64,000 nt of DNA from positions 1 through 64,000 of the forward strand of contig NZ_JAILYJ010000017.1 in NCBI RefSeq assembly GCF_019793465.1, written 5' to 3'. The stretch is from Rhizobium croatiense (GTDB taxonomy: Bacteria; Pseudomonadota; Alphaproteobacteria; Rhizobiales; Rhizobiaceae). Below, in pieces: positions 58,808-64,000 of the stretch. Positions within the stretch are counted from its first letter, which is position 1; every line of letters begins with the position of its first letter. The position numbers and the translations under genes are program-made. The notes below the pieces were generated by a model. It was not told the DNA's origin, made no database searches, and saw nothing but the letters and a program-made list of their open reading frames with translations.

Positions 58808-59668
58808 ATGAGCGCCACCGACCTCGCATCCCTCGAAAACACCATCGAAGCCGCCTTCGACAATCGTGACAATGTGAACATGTCGACGAAGGGCGAGGTG
58901 CGCGATGCGGTCGAAGCAGCACTCGATCTGCTGGATGCGGGCAAGGTCCGCGTGGCGACCCGCGGCGCCGACGGCGCCTGGACGGTCAATCAATGGCTGA
59001 AGAAGGCCGTGCTCCTGTCCTTCCGCCTCAACGACATGGAGGTGGTCAAGGGCGGCTCTGGCAACTCCACCTGGTGGGACAAGGTCCCCTCGAAATTCGA
59101 AAACTGGGGCGAGAACCAGTTCCGCGCCGCCGGCTTCCGCGCCGTGCCGAACTGCGTCGTGCGCCGCTCGGCCTATATCGCTCCGAATGCCATCCTGATG
59201 CCTTCCTTCGTCAATCTCGGCGCCTATGTCGGCGAAGGCACGATGGTCGATACCTGGGCGACAGTCGGCTCCTGCGCGCAGATCGGCAAACATGTTCATC
59301 TCTCCGGTGGCGTCGGCATCGGCGGCGTGCTGGAGCCGATGCAGGCCGGCCCGACGATCATCGAGGACAATTGCTTCATCGGCGCCCGCTCCGAAGTGGT
59401 CGAGGGCTGCATCATCCGGGAAGGTTCCGTGCTCGGCATGGGCGTTTACATCGGCAAGTCGACCAAGATCGTCGACCGCGCCACCGGTGAGGTCACGTAC
59501 GGCGAAGTGCCGCCCTATTCCGTCGTCGTCGCCGGTTCGATGGTCTCGGCCAATGCGACGATGGCAAACGGCCTGCCGGCGCCGCATCTCTACTGCGCCG
59601 TCATCGTCAAGCGCGTCGACGAACAGACCCGCTCCAAGACCGGCATCAACGAGCTGCTCAGAGATTGA
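58808..59668 (+). CDS. dapD: Tetrahydrodipicolinate N-succinyltransferase
   Basis: 286 residues. The left-handed beta-helix region has hexapeptide repeats (AYIAPNAILMPSFVNLGAYV) and GEGTMVDTWATVGSCAQIGK. Succinylates tetrahydrodipicolinate in lysine and diaminopimelate synthesis. The start follows AAGGAATTCCC. dapE lies 99 bp downstream. Confidence 0.96.
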   Translation: MSATDLASLENTIEAAFDNRDNVNMSTKGEVRDAVEAALDLLDAGKVRVATRGADGAWTVNQWLKKAVLLSFRLNDMEVVKGGSGNSTWWDKVPSKFENWGENQFRAAGFRAVPNCVVRRSAYIAPNAILMPSFVNLGAYVGEGTMVDTWATVGSCAQIGKHVHLSGGVGIGGVLEPMQAGPTIIEDNCFIGARSEVVEGCIIREGSVLGMGVYIGKSTKIVDRATGEVTYGEVPPYSVVVAGSMVSANATMANGLPAPHLYCAVIVKRVDEQTRSKTGINELLRD

Positions 59669-59767
59669 TGACACCGGCACATTGATCCGTTAAACAGACG
59701 GCGTCTTTTACGCGAGGCGGCTCCGCCTTGCCATGTCTTTGCCATTCCCGCCGGATAGTTCGACGCC

Positions 59768-60961
59768 ATGACCGCTACCGACCCCGTCGCCAATCTCCAG
59801 ACGTTGATTCGCTGCCCGTCCGTGACGCCCGCCGAAGGCGGCGCGCTCACGGCGCTCGACGCCATGCTTGCGCCGCTCGGCTTTACCGTCGACAAAGTGA
59901 CGGCACGCGAAGAGGGCACAGCCGATATCGAGAACCTCTATGCCCGCCTCGGCAGCGACGGCCCGCATCTGATGTTTGCCGGCCACACCGATGTCGTGCC
60001 GGTCGGCGACGAAGCGGCCTGGACACACCCGCCCTTTGCCGCCGAAATATCAAAGGGCGAGCTCTTCGGCCGCGGCGCCGTCGACATGAAGGGTGGCATT
60101 GCCTGTTTCGTCGCCGCCGTCGCCCGCCATATCGAGAAGAACGGCGCCCCGGCCGGCTCGATTTCCTTGCTGATCACCGGCGACGAAGAAGGCCCGGCGA
60201 TCAACGGCACCGTCAAGCTGCTGCAATGGGCCACGGAGCGCGGCGAGCGCTGGGACGCCTGCCTGGTCGGCGAACCGACAAATCCCGACAGGCTCGGCGA
60301 CATGATTAAGATCGGCCGGCGCGGCTCGCTATCTGGCAGGATCACCGTGCACGGCGTGCAGGGCCATGCCGCCTATCCGCACCTTGCCGACAATCCGGTG
60401 CGCGGCATCGTCCAGCTGACGCAGGCGCTGATGGATCCGCCCTTCGACGGCGGTACCGATGATTTCCAACCGTCGAACCTCGAAGTGACGACCGTCGATG
60501 TCGGCAATCCTGCCACGAACGTCATTCCGGCAAAGGCATCGGCAAGCTTCAACATCCGCTTCAACGACAGCTGGACCGTCGATACGCTGCGTGCGGAAAT
60601 CCTGCGAAGGCTCGATGCCGCCGCCGGCAACGGCCAGCTGCGTCCGGGCCGGGAGCCGGTGAAATACGATATCGTCTGGGCCGACCGGCCGAGCCACGTC
60701 TTCCTCACCCGCAACAATACTTTGATCGCCTCGCTGTCTTCGGCCGTCGAAAGCGTCACCGGCCGGTCGCCAACGCTTTCGACCACCGGCGGCACGTCGG
60801 ATGCCCGCTTCATCAAGGACTATTGCCCGGTCGTCGAGTTCGGCCTGGTCGGTCAGACGATGCACATGGTCGACGAACGTGTCGCCGTTGCCGATCTGGA
60901 GACGCTGACGGCGATCTACGAGACCTTCATCGACCGCTGGTTCGCCCATGCCGGGTCTTAA
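59768..60961 (+). CDS. dapE: Succinyl-diaminopimelate desuccinylase
   Basis: 397-residue M20 metallopeptidase. The metal ligands are in FAGHTDVVP (His, Asp) and ITGDEEGPA (Glu general base and Glu ligand) and the C-terminal STTGGTSDARF. It frees LL-diaminopimelate from the succinylated form made after DapD. Its end overlaps the next gene by 14 bp. Confidence 0.96.
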   Translation: MTATDPVANLQTLIRCPSVTPAEGGALTALDAMLAPLGFTVDKVTAREEGTADIENLYARLGSDGPHLMFAGHTDVVPVGDEAAWTHPPFAAEISKGELFGRGAVDMKGGIACFVAAVARHIEKNGAPAGSISLLITGDEEGPAINGTVKLLQWATERGERWDACLVGEPTNPDRLGDMIKIGRRGSLSGRITVHGVQGHAAYPHLADNPVRGIVQLTQALMDPPFDGGTDDFQPSNLEVTTVDVGNPATNVIPAKASASFNIRFNDSWTVDTLRAEILRRLDAAAGNGQLRPGREPVKYDIVWADRPSHVFLTRNNTLIASLSSAVESVTGRSPTLSTTGGTSDARFIKDYCPVVEFGLVGQTMHMVDERVAVADLETLTAIYETFIDRWFAHAGS

Positions 60962-61544
60962 GGAAGTCCAGTATTATCTGGCCGGCCTGTGGCTGCTGAT
61001 CCGGATGGATCCGCGCGGCTTCCGCTTCCTCGATCTGTCGGAGCGCGGCGTCAACCGCTCGTTCTGGGCGATGGCCTGGTGCCTGCCGCCGATGGGCATC
61101 TCCTGGCTCTGGTGGCGACAGGCCTTCCTGCGGTCGCTGCCGCCGGAAGCCGATGTCAATTTTGCCTTTTTTGTCAGGCTCGGCCTCGTCGAGGTCGCCA
61201 ACTGGTTCGTGCCGCTGGTCTTTGCCGGGCTGCTGCTGCTGGCCTTCCGCATGGGCGAGCGCTTCGCCCCCGTCGTCGTCAGCGTCAACTGGCTCGGCGT
61301 GCCGCTCTCCTATATCAACGGCCTGCTGCTGGCGCTGGTGTTCTTCCTGCCCGGCACGGTCGGCCTCGTCTCGCTGCTGCTGCTCGCCTTCATGCTGGCG
61401 CAGGTCTTCGCGCTGGCGCGCATCCTCAGGATGATCTGCCATGATCACGCGCTGATGGTCGGAGCGCTGACGCTGGTGCTGCTGGTGCCGTCGATGATCC
61501 TTTCGGAATATCTGCAGCACTTCCTCGGCATCTATCCCGTCTGA
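60948..61544 (+). CDS. Integral membrane protein, unknown function
   Basis: 198 residues with five predicted helices (about 36-54, 75-100, 108-128, 128-150, 160-185). It overlaps the end of dapE (ATG inside it), so it is translated with it. No catalytic motif seen. Rhizobial relatives are annotated only as membrane proteins. A role beside the diaminopimelate pathway is unproven. Confidence 0.75.
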   Translation: MPGLKEVQYYLAGLWLLIRMDPRGFRFLDLSERGVNRSFWAMAWCLPPMGISWLWWRQAFLRSLPPEADVNFAFFVRLGLVEVANWFVPLVFAGLLLLAFRMGERFAPVVVSVNWLGVPLSYINGLLLALVFFLPGTVGLVSLLLLAFMLAQVFALARILRMICHDHALMVGALTLVLLVPSMILSEYLQHFLGIYPV

Positions 61545-61561
61545 GCAGGCCCGCGGAGGCT

Positions 61562-62368
61562 CTACGACAGATCGTCACCGTCATCGGTGTCAGTGAGCGG
61601 CCTGCGGCGGTCGGTGATCACCTCGGGATAATCCACCTGCAGGAAATAGAGCCCGTCGGGCGGCGCCACCGGGCCGCAGGCCTTGCGGTTGCGCGCCGCG
61701 AGTGCCGCCTCGACATCGTCGGGCGTCCACTTGCCTTCGCCGGCGAGCTTCAGCGTGCCGGCGAAGGAGCGGATCTGGTTGTGGAGGAAGCTCTGCGCGG
61801 TGGCGCGGATCTCGATCAGCGCGCCGCTGCGCGTCACGTCGAGCCGGTCGAGGGTGCGCACCGGGCTGTTTGCCTGGCAATGGGCGGAGCGGAAGGTGGA
61901 GAAATCGTGTCTGCCGACTAGCCGCTGGGCGGCGGCGTGCATGACCTCGTGGTCGAGTGTCTTCGGCACCCACCAGGCCTTGCCGGCGTCGAGCGCCAGC
62001 GGCGCCCGGCGGCTGACGATACGGTAGAGATAATGGCGTTTGAGGGCCGAGAAGCGGGCATCGAAGAATTCGGGAACCGCCTCGACGTCGAGAATGGAGA
62101 CGCGCTCGCCGGCAAGTCTCAGATGCGCGTTCAGCGCATTCTGCAGCTGATAGGGCGACCATTCCTTCGAAAGATCGGCATGGATTACCTGTCCCATGGC
62201 GTGGACGCCGGAATCGGTGCGGCCGGCGCCGCGGACCGAAACGGTCTCGCCGGTCAGCGACAGCACCGCGGCTTCGATCGCACCCTGCACCGAAGGACCG
62301 TTCTCCTGCCGCTGCCAGCCGACATAGGGGCCGCCGTCATATTCGACCGTCATGCGGAAACGCGGCAT
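61562..62368 (-). CDS. truA: tRNA pseudouridine(38-40) synthase
   Basis: 268 residues. The catalytic Asp is in RGAGRTDSGVHAMGQ (about residue 52). The end has a short acidic tail (TDTDDGDDLS). Modifies uridines in the anticodon arm of tRNAs. Its start overlaps the fmt stop at 62368, so both are co-translated. Confidence 0.96.
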   Translation of the reverse strand: MPRFRMTVEYDGGPYVGWQRQENGPSVQGAIEAAVLSLTGETVSVRGAGRTDSGVHAMGQVIHADLSKEWSPYQLQNALNAHLRLAGERVSILDVEAVPEFFDARFSALKRHYLYRIVSRRAPLALDAGKAWWVPKTLDHEVMHAAAQRLVGRHDFSTFRSAHCQANSPVRTLDRLDVTRSGALIEIRATAQSFLHNQIRSFAGTLKLAGEGKWTPDDVEAALAARNRKACGPVAPPDGLYFLQVDYPEVITDRRRPLTDTDDGDDLS

Positions 62369-63303
62369 CAGGAAAGCCTCGTGCCGGCGGCGAGCGGCGT
62401 ACCGCGGAGGAAATCTGCGGCGGACAGCGGCTTGCCGCCCGCCTTCTGCAGCCTGGTCAGCCGCACCGCGCCGGAAGCACAGGCGACGACAAGGTCGTCG
62501 GTCAGCAACTGCCCGGCAACGCCCTGCCCTTCAGCCAGCTCCGAGCCGAGCACCTTCACCCGCTCCGGCCTGCCGCCGATCTCGACTTCGAACCAGGCGC
62601 CCGGAAACGGCGCCAGGCCGCGAATATGGTTGTGCACATCCCGCGCCTCCCTGGCGAAATCGATGCGCGACTCGGCCTTGTCGATCTTGGCGGCATAAAG
62701 CACGCCATCTTGCCGCTGCGGCGTCAGCGGCAGGTCGTTCATCTCCAGCTTTACCATGGCCTCCGCCATCGCCTTGGCGCCGACCTGCATCAGCCGGTCG
62801 TGCAGTTCGCCAGCGGTCATGTTCGGACCGATCTCGACCTCGCGGGTCAGGGCGACGGCGCCGGTATCGAGACCCTTGTCCATTTTCATCACCATCATGC
62901 CGGTCTTTTCATCGCCGGCCATGATCGCCCGCTGGATCGGCGCAGCACCCCGCCAGCGCGGCAGCAGCGAGGCATGGCCGTTATAGCAGCCGTCGCGGGT
63001 GCCGTTCAAAACCGCCTCGGGCAGCAGCAGCCCATAGGCGACGACGACGGCGACATCGGCCTTGAACGCGGCAAACCTCTCGCGCTCCTCCGGATCCTTG
63101 AAATTGACCGGCGTGAAGACCGGGAGACCGAGCAGCTCGGCCGCCTGATGCACCGGCGATTTCTGCAGATCGAGCCCGCGCCGGCCACCCGGCCGCGGCG
63201 GCTGCGTATAGACGGCGACGATCCTGTGGCCGGCATCGACGAGCAGGCGCAGGGTCGGAACCGAAAACTCCGGGGTTCCCATGAAGATAATGCTAAGAGA
63301 CAT
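62368..63303 (-). CDS. fmt: Methionyl-tRNA formyltransferase
   Basis: 311 residues. The formyl-donor site has GHASLLPRWRGAAPIQRAI (catalytic His and the SLLP-RWRG motif). A C-terminal OB fold completes the enzyme. Formylates initiator Met-tRNA. The gene order fmt-truA is conserved in rhizobia; def would usually lie just upstream, but here a toxin-antitoxin pair is found there. Confidence 0.96.
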   Translation of the reverse strand: MSLSIIFMGTPEFSVPTLRLLVDAGHRIVAVYTQPPRPGGRRGLDLQKSPVHQAAELLGLPVFTPVNFKDPEERERFAAFKADVAVVVAYGLLLPEAVLNGTRDGCYNGHASLLPRWRGAAPIQRAIMAGDEKTGMMVMKMDKGLDTGAVALTREVEIGPNMTAGELHDRLMQVGAKAMAEAMVKLEMNDLPLTPQRQDGVLYAAKIDKAESRIDFAREARDVHNHIRGLAPFPGAWFEVEIGGRPERVKVLGSELAEGQGVAGQLLTDDLVVACASGAVRLTRLQKAGGKPLSAADFLRGTPLAAGTRLS

Positions 63304-63323
63304 CCTATCTCGCCAATTGAGGA

Positions 63324-63743
63324 TCAGCCGTCTTCAAACGGGTTTACGAGCTTGAGATCAAGCCCCTCGAAATCTCGGGTGTTGCGGGTGGCGAGCGTGG
63401 CGCCGTTTGCAAGACAGATGGCGGCGATCATCGCGTCCTTCGTCTCCATCGGCCGTCCCGCCTTCCTGCGCTGCGCCGCCAGGAGGCCGTAACGATTGGC
63501 CGCGCTCAGGGAAAAACCGAGCACGCGGCCGGTAAACTCCGACTCGATCCTGTTGAAGTCGGATATCAATGTTGCCTTCCGCCTGCCGTCATCAAGAAGT
63601 TCAAGACCATAGCGCATTTCAGCGACGGCGATCGTCGTCAGGAAAAGCATCTCGACGTCGTAACCATCAAGCCAGCTCAATATCCGCTCGCTATGGGTCC
63701 TCCCCTGCAACTCGGAAATCACATTCGTATCGAGGACGATCAT
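63324..63743 (-). CDS. vapC: VapC-type PIN-domain toxin
   Basis: 139 residues. The acidic PIN residues are visible: Asp5 in VLDTNVISEL, Glu in TIAVAEMRYGLELL, Asp in TKDAMIAA and Asp near NTRDFEG. Such proteins cleave tRNA or other RNA when not inhibited. It overlaps the antitoxin gene by 4 bp (ATGA). It stands between fmt and the edge of the window. Confidence 0.92.
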   Translation of the reverse strand: MIVLDTNVISELQGRTHSERILSWLDGYDVEMLFLTTIAVAEMRYGLELLDDGRRKATLISDFNRIESEFTGRVLGFSLSAANRYGLLAAQRRKAGRPMETKDAMIAAICLANGATLATRNTRDFEGLDLKLVNPFEDG

Positions 63744-64000
63744 GTATCGAAGCGCGGCGGTTCGCGATCGTGTTCGTGACGAGATGCGGCGATAGCTTCC
63801 ACTTCCTCATCGCTCAACTTTTCATCGCTCATCAGCGAGCGCAGGCGCTGCCCGGCGGAAGCCCCCGAACGCCCGACCGCAATCTGCCGGCGGATGATTT
63901 CGATCGCCTCTTCCGAAAGGCTGCGGCCATTACGCTGCGCGCTTTCCTGAAGTTGCCGCTTCATTGCGTCTGGAACATCGCGAATAAGCAGGTCGCCCAT
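63740..64000 (-). CDS. vapB: VapB/FitA-type antitoxin
   Basis: 86 residues from the ATG at the very edge of the window. The N-terminal ribbon-helix-helix (LLIRDVPDAMKRQLQESAQR) binds DNA, and the acidic C-terminus (KLSDEEVEAIAASRHEHD) would wrap the toxin. It is complete at its C-terminus. Its ribosome site lies outside the window, so the start cannot be checked. Confidence 0.85.
   Translation of the reverse strand: MGDLLIRDVPDAMKRQLQESAQRNGRSLSEEAIEIIRRQIAVGRSGASAGQRLRSLMSDEKLSDEEVEAIAASRHEHDREPPRFDT

Overview
This window looks like chromosomal DNA of a rhizobium in the Rhizobium etli / R. leguminosarum group. The signs are high GC with GC3-rich codon use, the frcBCAK-frcR fructose system beside pyrC, pyrE and frk, and the block rpmH-rnpA-yidC-yihA ... 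argB ... dapD-dapE ... truA-fmt. Intergenic palindromic mosaic repeats of the rhizobial type and GGAAC-N16-GTT-like (EcfG-type) promoter sequences fit the same picture. The genus call is inference; no rRNA is present.

Layout. 0-13.8 kb: frk, pyrE, a TetR/NmrA-oxidoreductase divergent pair, a membrane diguanylate cyclase that runs into a VOC gene, pyrC, the fructose import operon frcB-frcC-frcA-frcK with its divergent ROK regulator frcR, and an RbsD/FucU-type sugar mutarotase gene. 13.8-20.7 kb: a block bounded by the 3' end of the mutarotase gene and a degenerate second copy of that 3' end. It carries a manganese catalase-DUF892 fusion, a TetR regulator, an old yellow enzyme, a quinone-oxidoreductase-like gene and a GGDEF-EAL protein. 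The TetR gene and the reductase operon share a palindromic operator. 20.7-29.6 kb: RidA, cupin, a CadC-like TPR regulator, a proline-racemase family enzyme with a D-amino-acid dehydrogenase (hydroxyproline-type catabolism), a lipoprotein hydrolase, a three-hairpin anti-Shine-Dalgarno sRNA (cuckoo/ar14 type), an aldo-keto reductase and a PmtA-like methyltransferase.

29.8-36.1 kb is the accessory stretch: small secreted proteins, a three-frame BA14K-like pseudogene, orphan small genes (one with an apparent ATG to ATA start-codon loss), a zinc-ribbon protein and an IS6-family transposase remnant. It ends at a tRNA-Arg(ACG) gene. 36.2-51 kb returns to core content: a histidine kinase, a chemoreceptor with a CheR-docking tail, rpmH-rnpA-yidC-yihA, cspA, an HWE/HisKA_2-type kinase, an ECF sigma/RskA anti-sigma/fasciclin module, argB, and an ArsR regulator facing a desaturase across perfect inverted repeats. 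51-64 kb: an FMN alpha-hydroxyacid dehydrogenase, a PEP-mutase family enzyme with ada, a BchE-like B12 radical SAM protein, a pyrimidine 5'-nucleotidase, an EF-hand protein, a LOG protein, dapD/dapE, truA, fmt and a VapBC toxin-antitoxin pair at the edge.

The strongest leads are the duplicated mutarotase 3' end bracketing a 6.9-kb block, the shared TetR operators inside that block, the anti-SD sRNA, the start-codon loss in the orphan cluster, and the palindromes between the ArsR and desaturase genes. I found no wholly new multi-gene defence or biosynthetic system. The 32-35 kb orphan cluster is the least explained part.
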